64,000 nucleotides of DNA, taken from the NCBI GenBank assembly GCA_001632425.1, contig KV425567.1, positions 62,001-126,000 of the forward strand, given 5' to 3'. Each line of letters opens with the position of its first letter. Position 1 is the stretch's first letter. The stretch comes from Neolentinus lepideus HHB14362 ss-1 (taxonomy: Eukaryota; Basidiomycota; Agaricomycetes; Gloeophyllales; Gloeophyllaceae). The position numbers and the translations under genes were made by a program. The notes under the pieces are model-generated. The model made no database searches. It was not told where the DNA came from and saw nothing but the letters and a program-made list of their open reading frames with translations. Below, in pieces: positions 1-10,459 of the stretch.

Positions 1-642
1 TGGGGACTGTCTACGACGAAATCAAAGCACAAAGCTTCAAGCAGTGCCTCCTCAGTTTGCAGGATCCTAGCCTGGCACAATTCTACTTCCTAGTGTATCT
101 CTCAGCATTGTATACGAGGAACAGGGAAACCACGCACAGGACTGTCTGGAGGTACTTGACCAGCTTCCACACCCGTCACTTTCATGTGGTACACCTTGGC
201 GACATCACGCAGTTTCCTACCACACTCTTCTGTCTTGGTGGCTAGGAAAATGCAAGATGCAGCAACATCCTGTGAATACATCATTACAAGATGAACCCTC
301 AGACGCGAAGTTTAAGGCGTGATTGCACTTGTCGATGGTAGTCCTCCATAGAATAACGCATATAGAACCGGTGAAACCAAGTTGCGGCGGTATACATGGC
401 AGATCCAGGGCTGAAGCGCAACTGAAGTTCAGTGGATCAGCAATGTCAATCCTGGTCCGTCTACAAACTCACAGTGCAAGCGACGTGCCCAACCGAAAGA
501 GAAACTCAACCCCTCGGGCACGGTCATACAGCTCATTTTCCAGAGAGATACCTGATGTTTCGGCGCTAGGTGTTGCACTCAGGGCGCTCAGTGGGAATAG
601 CCATTGCGAGGAGGATGGCGAAGAGTAGCTTACAGCACCCAT
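1..642 (-). CDS. Transcriptional cyclin, T/K/Ctk2 type (3' end beyond window)
   Basis: The exons read on the minus strand give a cyclin box of the transcription-kinase type. The first exon ends with LFRLGTSLAL. After a short intron come TAATWFHRFYMRYS and MEDYHR, then DVAASCIFLATKTEECG with RKLRDVAK. The last visible exon, touching base 1, reads ILQTEEALLEALCFDFVVDS. This order (HRFYMR, then FLATKxEE, then the EALCFDFVVDSP helix) is that of cyclin T/K/L and fungal Ctk2/Pch1/Bur2. These cyclins activate CDK9- or CDK12-like kinases that phosphorylate the RNA polymerase II CTD. The start is the ATG at 640-642 (MGAVSYSSP), about 20 residues before a QWLFP motif. At least three introns lie in the visible part. 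The C-terminal half lies to the left of the window. Which transcriptional cyclin it is cannot be decided from this part. Confidence 0.85.
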
Positions 643-1017
643 GATGAACGTGTAGAGGCAGACTGGAGGCTCGAGCACTGAGTATGTCGACGCCACGTGG
701 TGTCCACGTGTATCGAGAAAGATCGCGCACAGATCCGACGGACCCTCTCGGACGCACAATGTTCTTTCTCCGCTGCGCTGATGTAACTTTATCTGTCCAC
801 TGTTGTCTCTGGGCGGCGTTGTCCATTGTATGCTCTCGTCTAGTGAATTGTTCCGACCTTTGCTTTGCACGATATTTGCCGGTGATGAATCCAGGTTATG
901 ATTCTTCTTAAAACCGAGTTGTCCCGCTATATACGCTATGACCTGCAGGCTCGGTACAATCGCCGCGTCTCCGGCAAACAACATCGTATCGATTTTCACA
1001 CTGGCATATTCTGCCTA

Positions 1018-1305
1018 CGGTAGTACATCTTCCACCGCTCCTCCATACAGATCGTTGAGATCACGGCAGAAGGCCTGAATTTCGGGATCCTCCCTGTTCA
1101 CGCTGGTGTCGTGCGGGGAATCTATATCTATTGGTTGAATGGTCCCATACATTGTACGAAGCCCCAGTACGCGCATTATCTCGGATCGGCGCGTGTTTAC
1201 CGCACGGACGTCAAAGAAGAAGCGCGGCAGATTTCGCACATTCCTAGGCACAATCCGCTCAAGCAAGACATTTTGGCCTCTCCCTGCACTGTCATTTCTC
1301 GTCTT
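1018..1305 (-). pseudogene. Possible decayed or partial ORF, unrecognised
   Basis: A minus-strand frame is open from 1305 to 1018 with protein-like composition (for example LPRFFFDVRAVNTRR and REDPEIQAFCRDLNDLYG). A TAG at 1015-1017 then interrupts it, and the same frame continues open (YASVKIDTMLFAGDAAIV) well past it. There is no ATG in the open part, no clear splice signal at the stop, and I recognise no family. It may be a relic exon of a dead gene, or chance. Its 3' continuation runs into the 5' region of the cyclin gene. Confidence 0.2.
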
Positions 1306-3780
1306 TTATCGTCCCGTAGGACGCAACATCTGCATGGTGGTAACTTGGTGCGCCCCACCTGGATTATCCTGTAGTCACTGCTTTGGGAAGCCTCCGCTTT
1401 TTGGGAAGACAGTGTGGGAGATCGATATGCGGTATCAACGTCCTAAATGCTACTGATTCCGCTGTCATTCATGCAATACGCATTACCTGGATGTCGCATC
1501 TGCGCTGAAGCCCTCCCTTCTCTCATGGGTGTTACCGACAGATCTATGTCAGCACATGAGGCCAAAGGGTGTTTTACTTCTCTATTCCATGCATAACGTA
1601 ATAATGTTGACCACTCACAACAGTCCTTCTAATAAAACGCGGTCCATTTGCCGCTCTATGTTTGTGTCTCGAACCTAGAAGATTCTCATTATATCAAAAT
1701 TATGTGTCGGTCCTTGTCCCGTGTTAGACCAGAGTCCCGTTGTCTGGCCAATTCTGAAGCAGCTCAGTTTTCTCGTTGTTCAGCCCCGCCTGTCGGTAAA
1801 TTAGGCACTCGACTACGGTCAATGAAGTTGTGTCCGTGGATGTTGCCGTTTCCTCACTGCAATCTCCGTTTTCCAAGGTTTGAGCTGTTGTATCTACTTT
1901 TCAGAAGCCTACTCACGGGGCGGGGAAATAGGTACAAACCAACTCGGCCAGTATTTTCGAGCAATGTCCCTCGTTACTAGTTCTCCACAGCGGCGCAAGG
2001 TAATCGTTCTTAATGCCTATAGAGTGGGGGTGACACATCTGGTTATTCACAGCAGTTGTCTCTATGTCCATGGGCTTCAGCCGCCAGATTGTGAGACGAG
2101 ACTTAGGTGTGCTTTCGGGTCAAGGTTCGGTCGCAATATTTTATATAGCTCAGAGAACATTTACAAATCAAATTCTCACGTCTGACTATAGGCAGAATTA
2201 GCTAGTAATGATACAACAAGTCTTGCAGTCATCCCTTATGGGTTTATTCTCCCCTGATCAACGCACGCTGGGCACCACTTGTCTTGTTTGTGCACGTCTA
2301 CGGCGCGAGCGACGGGTCAGCTGGTTTCTTCGGTAATGTGGGATGACTCCTGCGTCGCTTACCGTATGTCTCAGGATACTGTCGGCTATAGTGATGTGGA
2401 AATGTCATTAACTACATGTATGTCCACTTCTGATACACTTACTATTGCCAGCACGTCCTCCTACAGTCCGGGCATTGTGCGGGATGCACGGGGCTAAACT
2501 TGCACCATCTGTCTTCGCATTGGATCTATGTCAAGTGCTTTAGTGGCTATCGTTGGCATGCCACAGAACTTCCACGTACCAGTTCCTCAGGCTAAAACCG
2601 AGTTTAATTGACATTGCGCAGCGAGAGGTGCATAAATACGTACAAGATGGACGGTGTGGCCACATAGGCCGTACTTGTGATTGACGCTGTAGCAAGTAAA
2701 GGTCAGTCGAGTACGAAGTTCGTTGTTCAAATGCATACCGGCGATCTCTGCACATTGTGATTGGAGGAATTGTTGTTGGTTTAAGATCTCGAGGAGGGAT
2801 GATGAGGCTGAGGCACTTCTGTCTCAAGTACGGGCTTTTATACTCTACCGGAGGCTTTTCAGCGAGGAACTCATTTTCTACCCGACCAAAGTGAATATTG
2901 AACGCCTCGGGTCTGATACTGGGAAAGTCGGATCGGTTCTACCGTTGTGAGTTCGTCAGCGCCAATCCATCGTTCCGAGGATCGTTCACAGTCGAATAGT
3001 CGAATATGTACCAGATGGTGCAACACCAGATTCCCGAAGCTTGGGCTCATCTGCCCTGGCGATCATTATCCTGTCCGAGCATGACGCCGTAAGCCGAGTG
3101 TTTGCGGTAGCAACACGCGAGATACGCCAAAACGTTAAAACCCAAATCTTTGCTCCGAGGTTTTACTATCTGATTAGAAGCGCTCCGGACTAGTGGTACG
3201 CGGATCCGGGACTTGAAGTGTAGGACCGATTCGCCTGTAGTACCGCTGTTAATTGTATCCCTGAAGGTGGCCGTTTTCCGCTAACCCCCATTACTTACAA
3301 CTCTCACGTCAGCCTAGTGGGCATGACCCCTTCTAACTGCAAGCTAGACGAGAATGAGCCAAGTTTCGCATCTAACACATCTCCGTCAAAGGGGAGAGCT
3401 TATGTCGGCCTCCGTGCTTCGCCATTCGATGTAGTTCCTTCGGACCACCGTATCGGACGCCCACTCCTACGGATACTTGCGCTGACTGAGCTGAAACGCG
3501 GATTGTATTATCGCGTGTTGCGGGGAAATTGCACAAACTTTACATGGGAGCAATCGCGTTCAGCGTTGTGCCGTAGCAGCATAATGTAGCTTCCTCTAAA
3601 GTTTGGAACTTAGTAAGAGGGCTGACGTTCCCACACGCCTGGACGAGATCTCAATCTCTCATCAGGAGAATCAGTTGCATAGGATTTATCGAACTTTATC
3701 GCGAAAGCTGAGATACGAGGCAACGCATGGTTGGAACAAATAATCGTTATCCTACACAAAACCTGCTGGAACACACGGCA
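1306..3780. other. Gene-free stretch, about 2.5 kb
   Basis: No reading frame here shows protein-family similarity, consistent splice pattern or domain motif on either strand. The short frames present are of the size expected by chance. I saw no terminal repeats or transposase motifs by eye. It may hold a strongly decayed element or an unannotated non-coding transcript, but nothing in it can be supported. Confidence 0.5.
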
Positions 3781-5322
3781 TCATCCTGCAAACATGCCGA
3801 CGAGATATTGGCTCACACCCTCAGGAGTGAGAATACCGACATCCGAAAATACGAGCGAGATAAGATCCGGCCTGAAATTCGAGGATGACACGTGAATTCA
3901 AACTTCAGGGAACGCAGAAGACACGACGAACATAGTATAATCCACCTTGGGATTCCGAAGGATCTGCTCAGGGGTCATTGCCAGCTGTGATGAAGAAGTA
4001 GAGCTTTTCGATCTTCCAATAGGCAGGTGCCCTGACACCAAGGGGTTCGAAGAAGTCGACGGAGCAACGGATGGTCTCGCAGTTAGTGCAGGAGAAGGGC
4101 GTTGCGCATGCCGAGGGAAGGAGAGGATGTCATCAGTGTGTGTGGGTAGATCATATTGTGATAGGGGAAAAAGACGATGGAATTTATAGCTACTATATGT
4201 GAGCTGATCGTCGCGCGGAAGGATAACGAAGGATTTCACCTTTCCGCCAGAGCGTAGAATGGCTTTTTTGCAGCTTTCGCTATGATTGCGATTTGATTGC
4301 TGCCTACAGCGTTGATGAGGCCACCGCTCTCGACCACCGCTTCAGATCCAACAAGAATGAAGTCGACCATGTCCATAACATATGCAACCGCCGAATCCAA
4401 CACCATAGTGCAAGGTATGCCGGCGGCGGTCAAGGCTTCATAGGTTTTGACGCTAGAAAAAGTAGAGGAAGCATGTTAAAACCACGCTACACGGCCAATG
4501 GATGTTCGGTCCGTACCCAAGACCACGAGGTCGAGCTTCCGTCACGTAGACAGATATTCGCTTCTGCTTGTGAGCCCGAAGAAGTGTTTGCATTACGACG
4601 CGAGAATATGAATGCGTTAGTATCTACACCATGGTTAGGCTTCGATAATCGGATCCGAGGCACTGGAGGGATAGCTACCACGGAGTCGTCTTTGATGAAG
4701 TCCAAAGCTAGCTCAGAGATTTTACTGCGATAGGTTAGTGCTTCTGCGGCATATTTCTGGCCTTGCTTGACCAGCTCGGTCTTCAGATCGGCGAAGCTCT
4801 TGAAGCAGAGAAAGTCTTCATGAGTGTACAGTGAGGGGTCATGTCAAAAACCTCACATCCGACTCGTGAGGAAAAAGCGTAACGAAAGCAATGAAGAGCT
4901 CGGTCCCTGCATTCAGACTGATAGCGTTCGTCGTCCGTCGTTTGAGAATTTCGGCTGCATCGTGGAGCTCTTTCACAAGCTCAAACATGGTCCCAGCTGG
5001 GTAAAAATAAGATAATAATCTCATCATTCCAATGCCCGACTTACCCTTGGAGTGCTCGATCAATTCTGTGAGTGCTAGAATTGCGGCCAAAGGGGTGGCG
5101 ATCTGGTTTTAATTGGCTAGGGTTAACTCGAATGTCAGAGTCAGTATTCACGTCATACTAGACCTCTTCATTCTCGAGTATACGTTGGTACGATGCGTAT
5201 ACATCGAAGCTTTCCTGGCTTAGACTCCTGGATGGATCTTCAAGGATCGTCGCAGGTAGTGCAGAGCTACTTTTCAGCGTCTGCGCGGGGTGGTGTATAC
5301 CGACTGCAGATGCTACGGGCAT
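3781..5322 (-). CDS. GCN3: Translation initiation factor eIF2B subunit alpha
   Basis: eIF2B is the guanine-nucleotide exchange factor for eIF2. The alpha subunit is a regulatory subunit that senses phosphorylated eIF2. The exons give, in order: [48 protein letters not shown] with [52 protein letters not shown] and [33 protein letters not shown] with [32 protein letters not shown]; and finally [20 protein letters not shown] before the TGA at 3781-3783. Six or more introns have good GT-AG borders. The ATG at 5320-5322 is the last one before the conserved FDVY start; an upstream ATG at 5446-5448 is also in frame. A Ser/Pro/Thr-rich insert of about 45 residues between the Leu-Pro-Thr motif and the last exon makes it longer than yeast Gcn3. 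Confidence 0.93.
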
Positions 5323-5940
5323 GCTATCGAGACCTTGGGACACGGGATTTAGGCAGATGGAAGTAGTATCCTCGGGTTTACTCACTGAAGATGGAATATA
5401 TTTAGTCACTGATGCTTGTCCAGCACGATGAACCGAGTCAGACAACATCCAATGACTGTGACACACGAAGGCGTGATGTGACCTACTTGAAGGTCCGCGC
5501 CGTCCTAATAGTTCGCAGACTGCATGCCTTGATAGTCGTCTCACTACTCGCACCCAGGCTCCGTCCGCCGACGCAAAACCACTTTGCATTCCTTTCCTTT
5601 GTCACACTTTTGGGCACTGTGGTTTGGATCCTACTACAATTTGAACAAGTACATATTTATCTGGACACTGCCGTATTCGGCTTCCGAGTCTTTTGTCCGC
5701 GGCGAAGAATCGCTGTGGTCAATTGAGTCGAATGTCGGTCGCTTCCCCGTAGAAATCAAATTAGAGCCGGGAATACCAGGACGTCCATTGAATCCAAGTG
5801 TATTATATCCGGGTTGTTCCTACACTCGTCTGCTTGATCGCGGTGAATGAGCATATTGTGAGTCGCGGACGTTTCTTTGGAACAGTCTTGGGTTTCCAGG
5901 CTGCGGTGTCGTCATCTCCGGTCGTGACAGCAATCGTCAA
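5323..5940. other. Region upstream of eIF2B alpha with coding-like patches
   Basis: On the minus strand the frame of the first eIF2B alpha exon stays open to about 5589. A further minus-strand frame around 5640-5830 is also open and Ser/Pro-rich (FNGRPGIPGSN, SIDHSDSSPRTKD). No family is recognised. These could be an N-terminal extension of eIF2B alpha, exons of the small ORF at 5941-6216, or chance. Confidence 0.3.
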
Positions 5941-6216
5941 TCACACCCCGCCCAACATCTTGTACTCGATATAGACGTTGCTAAGAGCGACAAGGAATGG
6001 ATGGGTTGGACGGAGAATCTCTCGTTTCAGATCTGACATGAAGTCGTGAGTAGGAAGCCAGTCAAGTGGGCGGACAGCTGAGCACAACGAGAAGGTAAAG
6101 GCATCACTGGCACTGAGTAAGGCATCATGGAAAGCTTGTGAAGAGGGCGGCGCTTCAAGAGCCCACACAGCGTTACTAGGCAATCGTTTCTTGTTCTCAG
6201 GAGGAGTGGCCGACAT
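5941..6216 (-). CDS. Hypothetical small protein, possibly a first exon
   Basis: This is a 91-codon open frame starting at an ATG (MSATPPENKKRLPSNAVWAL) with ordinary protein composition: a hydrophilic N-terminus, an Ala/Leu/Phe-rich middle and LSNVYIEYKMLGG near the end. I do not recognise it. The frame ends just after a GGGCGG|GTGTGA sequence that could serve as a splice donor. It might therefore be the first exon of a longer gene reaching into the Ser/Pro-rich open patches at 5640-5830. It is transcribed away from the plus-strand gene at 6722, so the roughly 500 bp between them could be a shared promoter. It may also be spurious. Confidence 0.3.
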   Translation of the reverse strand: MSATPPENKKRLPSNAVWALEAPPSSQAFHDALLSASDAFTFSLCSAVRPLDWLPTHDFMSDLKREILRPTHPFLVALSNVYIEYKMLGGV

Positions 6217-6620
6217 TGGTACGGCACCGGCCGGCCCAGATCGCTCGGAAAGGGAAGAAGACCGGCTACTGGTAGCCTACCGCGGGACCTGTTTTCCCTT
6301 TGCGGCAAGGTGGAAGCAAAAATATGCAAAAGAACGCCGGACGTCGTTGCACGTTTTACGTTGACCACGGTCCTTATGCCGCCACAATCGGTTGCGATAG
6401 TCCGGGCCAATTTTACCTGGGGCCCACGCCCGGGCTTGCCACCGCGCCCTCTCAAAAGGCGACTCCCCTCTCTTCACCTGAGCCCTCCTGGCAAAATTCC
6501 TGGACAGTCTCGCGCGTTCAATCAAGATCTTTGAGTGGGCTGGCTTCAACGTGTATTTGCGAGTCATAGCTATAATAACTTATATCGATCTCAAAGGTCG
6601 TCAGCCTCTTGATCCATCCT

Positions 6621-6679
6621 GTAAGTATGCGCCCTGCAGAGTCTTCTACTTTCACGCAATTTCTTAACCAACTACACAG
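6621..6679 (+). other. Probable 5'-UTR intron of the gene at 6722
   Basis: A GTAAGTATG donor follows a CCT, a CTTAAC branch-like sequence precedes the end, and the segment closes with CTACACAG at 6679. It lies 43 bp before the ATG. It supports the downstream ORF as a transcribed gene. Confidence 0.5.
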
Positions 6680-6721
6680 CATTTTCCACAGCATTTTCCA
6701 CAACATCTCCCCTTCTCCAAG

Positions 6722-7354
6722 ATGGCCGCGTCGGCACCTCCTCCTCAGCTGGTCTTTTCTAGCGACGTCCGCAATATGGACGAATGGGCCAATCGCACTG
6801 GCATCCCCCTCACGACCGCCGACGCCCTGGGCACCAACTACGCGCGAGCTCGACGTTGGCTGCTGTCTCTGAAGGCCCAGCTGATCCAGAAAGGGTGGAG
6901 AGATGTTACACCTGCCGACCCGCGTATGCTATTCACGATTGAACTACCAACACCGTACCGTTCATCAAGTGGCCTCCCTCGAAGCCCGAATATGCGCCTG
7001 CAGCTGCCCGTGAACGCGTCCTCTTTCTTCACGCCGGACAGACGCGTTCAATGGCAGATGGTCTTCCACAGCGCGCTCTTCCCAGCTATGCGCCATACCG
7101 TCACGCCAATTGGAGACATATTGCACTTGCTGCAGTGTCTGCTGACTGGCATGCTGGTACTTGTCAAGGAAGAGGAGACACCAGGGGAGGGGTTGTACCG
7201 CACTATTCGTGCATTACCCCCGGCGGAATGGGTCAGCTCCCACGAAGCCGTGTTGACAGAAGTATTTGGTTCATCGCATTACAGGCAGCTGTTTAAAGCC
7301 GCCAGCGATCACCGCATTGCCTTCAAGCTGGAGCACGAGCCTGCTCGTCGTTAA
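6722..7354 (+). CDS. Unrecognised 210-residue protein, single exon
   Basis: The frame is open without introns from the ATG at 6722 (MAASAPPPQLVFSSDV) to a TAA at 7352-7354. I do not recognise the family. Visible features are an Ala/Pro-rich start, a helical segment with YARARRWLLSLKAQL, the stretch DPRMLFTIELPTPYR, a central segment resembling an alpha/beta fold (VQWQMVFHSALFPAMRH), a hydrophobic helix (GDILHLLQCLLTGMLVLVKE) that is probably too interrupted for a membrane span, and a basic C-terminus (EPARR). No signal peptide is obvious. A pyrimidine-rich leader with a duplicated CATTTTCCACAG and a likely 5'-UTR intron precede it. Among multi-exon neighbours, its intronless structure is unusual. 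Function unknown. Confidence 0.6.
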   Translation: MAASAPPPQLVFSSDVRNMDEWANRTGIPLTTADALGTNYARARRWLLSLKAQLIQKGWRDVTPADPRMLFTIELPTPYRSSSGLPRSPNMRLQLPVNASSFFTPDRRVQWQMVFHSALFPAMRHTVTPIGDILHLLQCLLTGMLVLVKEEETPGEGLYRTIRALPPAEWVSSHEAVLTEVFGSSHYRQLFKAASDHRIAFKLEHEPARR

Positions 7355-8239
7355 CATACGAAGCATCAGTCTTGACGGCAAGTACATCATTCTCGTCTTC
7401 TCTTTGATGGGCGCTAAGTAAAGCTTATTTTGCCAGTGTTCTCGACCCTTGGCACGAGGTGCTGGCCATCATCAGTCCTGCTGACTTACCTTATTGTTGC
7501 AACCTGCTTTGCTCTGTTCAATCTGTCGCATATTTATCTGCTCCTCGACGTTTCCTAGTGCTTTCGCTTTTGTATCTTCTTCCCTGCAACACTAATTATC
7601 GTATATGCTCGTTATTATAATGACTTACATCCGGCAGGCGTCGTTATTTCGTCGATTGGTCCCTTGCTATGTTTGTCTGTTTAATCGTTTTCGTAGATTA
7701 TGTCACTTCCAAGCGTCATGCTATGCGAGTCTAGTGGTATATATAGTTAAAAGCGTAGCTCCTATCAAAAATTGACTCACTGCAGGTGCGCGTCTGCCGC
7801 CTGTTTGCAATGCTCTTGTGAGCGGCTCGTCGGCTTGGGTTTAGGGTCTGTGGTTTTCAGGGAACGCCCTATAGCCACCTGAGTTAAATTCGGCGGACGG
7901 TATGGAGGGGGGAACGTTCCTCTGCCAGCTAAGGCAGTACATGTGTTTTTGACTTCGATGTAAGTACCAATCGATGTCCCAACTGAAGAGAGAATCAAGC
8001 TATGGATCGTATGCACATCGTTCTGGTGAAAATAACGTCTTCAGAAAAACGCGCATTGCGCATTGTTTCAAGGCAGGATCACTGTGGTGGTCGCTGTGGG
8101 GGCAGAGAAGCAGGAAGCGTCGGCTAAGCGATCAAAATGAGTGTCGGAAGCACACGCCTTTCGGTCCCGACACCACGTGGCCAGCGGTTTGCCTGTGCCG
8201 AAGTCAGCGCTTGCACGATCATTGCAAGCCATTTGCACG
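7355..8239. other. Intergenic region, 885 bp
   Basis: This contains the 3' region of the 210-residue gene and the promoter of methionine aminopeptidase 1. No supported gene, RNA or repeat was seen. Confidence 0.5.
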
Positions 8240-10217
8240 ATGAGTTCAGGCGATATTCTCTGTCAAAGCAATAGCTGCATCAATGGCAACCCTTCGTCCA
8301 AGCTCGAATGTCCTACGTGCTCCAAGTTCGTCCTACTTTCTTCCCACCGCCCTCTTTCTCATATCGTGTCGCAGACTCGGCATCAAGGGCTCTCTCTTCT
8401 GTGGGCAGGAATGCTTCAAGGCCAATTGTTCGTGTCTCACAACCGTCAGGGCTTAAGCTTGCTTTGTAATATGTGTCGCCTTTTTAGGGGTTTGGATCTG
8501 TTATTCTGATATCTACCGCCTTGATCACTCACGTTCACTGGCTTGGTCAGAAAACGCACAAGTTGATACATGACCTCGCTACAGGAAAGACACCCAACGG
8601 ACCCGGAAAAGGTGAGCTTACGGAAGAATCATGTATACGCCGGTCTTATCTCCCGTGACAATCCTAGATGGTTCATATGACCCGTTCCCAACGTTTAACT
8701 ATGCCGGGGCATTGCGGCCAGTGTATCCGCTCTCCCCCAGGCGCCAAGTACCAGCGCATATTAAAAGGCCGGATTATGCGGAGTCGGGTAAGATCACCAA
8801 GGTGTATAATCACCTCAAGTTGGCCCTGTAAGCTTATGTGGTCCGATATCGTTTCAGGGATACCAATGACAGAGGTCAGGAAGGCCAGTCAACCCCCTCG
8901 CTGCCTCAACACAGAGGAGCAAGAGAAGATGAGGACGGTGTGTCGGGTATGTTACTCAGCTATATTTTTCTCGCTATTCTTCCTCGTTATGCTGTGCACA
9001 CTCTGTAAGGGTTTCCTGTCCCGGTGAGTCCACCGGCGGGAACTCTTCGGCTTACATGAGCATGCCCTCTCCGTTATGCACTTGCTTACCATATATGCTT
9101 TGGAAGATGGCTCGTGAAGTGCTGGATATCGCCGCGTCGCACATCCGTCCCGGCGTGACCACCGATTACATCGACGAAATAGTGCACAACGCGACAATCG
9201 AGCGAAACGCCTACCCGTCGCCCCTTAATTACCGCGAATTCCCGAAATCTGTCTGCACGTAAGTGAGGTCCGTCTAATCAGTGATCCGATGGGTTGCCCA
9301 CACAGCGCTTCAGTTCCATTAATGAGACTATCTGCCACGGCATTCCCGATCGACGCGAATTATTAGACGGCGACATAGTCAACGTTGGTACGATATCTTG
9401 TTTTCCCATCTCTCACGCTCTTATCGATTCATCGCCGACCCAGACGTGACTGTCTTCTACGACGGTTCGTTCTCTCGCAACTTCCAGCACCGCTCGGACC
9501 GCTGAGCCGACTCCTCTGTTACTAGGTTATCACGGAGATGTCAACGAAACATACCCAGTCGGGAAGGTCGATGAAGATTCTCTGAAACTCATGCGGGCAG
9601 CTCGTCGAAGTCTTGATGAAGCTATCAAACTCTGTAAGCCGGGCGCACTGTTCCGAGATCTCGGAAAAGCGATGTAGGTTCAGTTAATGAAGATTACTCG
9701 GTCCTGGAGTTAATCCACTGTGGGGCATAGAGAACCAATCGCTCGGGCAAGCCAGTGTGCTGTTGTACGACAGTATACTGGTCATGGAATTAACGACTTA
9801 TTCCACTGCAATCCGAATATCCCGCATTACGCGAAGAATAAGGCGACAGGAACAATGAAGGCCGGGATGGTAAGTTATTTTTTCCTCGATTCCGCTCCGC
9901 GTAGTAATTTCCGTCTGCTCTATAGTGTTTCACGATAGAACCGGTATGCCCCAGATGTTCCGAGTAGTCTTTTCGCACAGCTTATTCGGTTCAGATGCTC
10001 AACTTGGGTACAAACTGGGACGTATACCATTGGCCCGATAATTGGACCGCTACTACAGTTGACGGGAAGAGAAGTGCGCAGTTCGAAGAAACGTTGCTGT
10101 GAGTATACCGATTATGAAGTCTTTGTCGTTGGAGCTAAACCCCCCTCCGCTACCAGCATTACGGAGACAGGCGTGGAAATTCTTACAGGGGGAAAACCTA
10201 GAGAGGATCTTACTTAG
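8240..10217 (+). CDS. MAP1: Methionine aminopeptidase 1 with N-terminal zinc finger
   Basis: This enzyme removes the initiator methionine from nascent cytosolic proteins at the ribosome. The N-terminus has the C6H2 zinc finger of eukaryotic MetAP1: [16 protein letters not shown], then [11 protein letters not shown] and KTHKLIHDL. Next come [20 protein letters not shown] and HIKRPDYAE, then the M24 pita-bread fold: [71 protein letters not shown], the metal-site region [46 protein letters not shown], and [10 protein letters not shown] before the TAG at 10215-10217. About ten exons are present. The exon border after CFKAN in the zinc finger is not resolved. The usual KAGMVFTIEP reads KAGMCFTIEP here. 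Confidence 0.93.
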
Positions 10218-10459
10218 ACGTCTACTGAGCTCATCGTTCCACTCTTCGTGCACTTTGTCGGGTGTACCCCGGGTGTTGAGGTCGTCGGCACCATTATTCT
10301 GACTTCGCGCAGGGGAACGATCGTCTTGTCATAAACTGGCTAGCATTAAAAAGTTCTAATTGTACTACAGGCCATTCGTCCATGAAAAACGGAGAAAGTT
10401 CATGAAAGTATGCGTGTGGAGATCACCCACTTTCTCCTCTTACTACCCCGGAACATTTT

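Noticed and set aside
2279..2497. Small Cys-containing ORF as a possible secreted peptide
   Set aside because: No signal peptide and no regular cysteine spacing. Its length is expected by chance.
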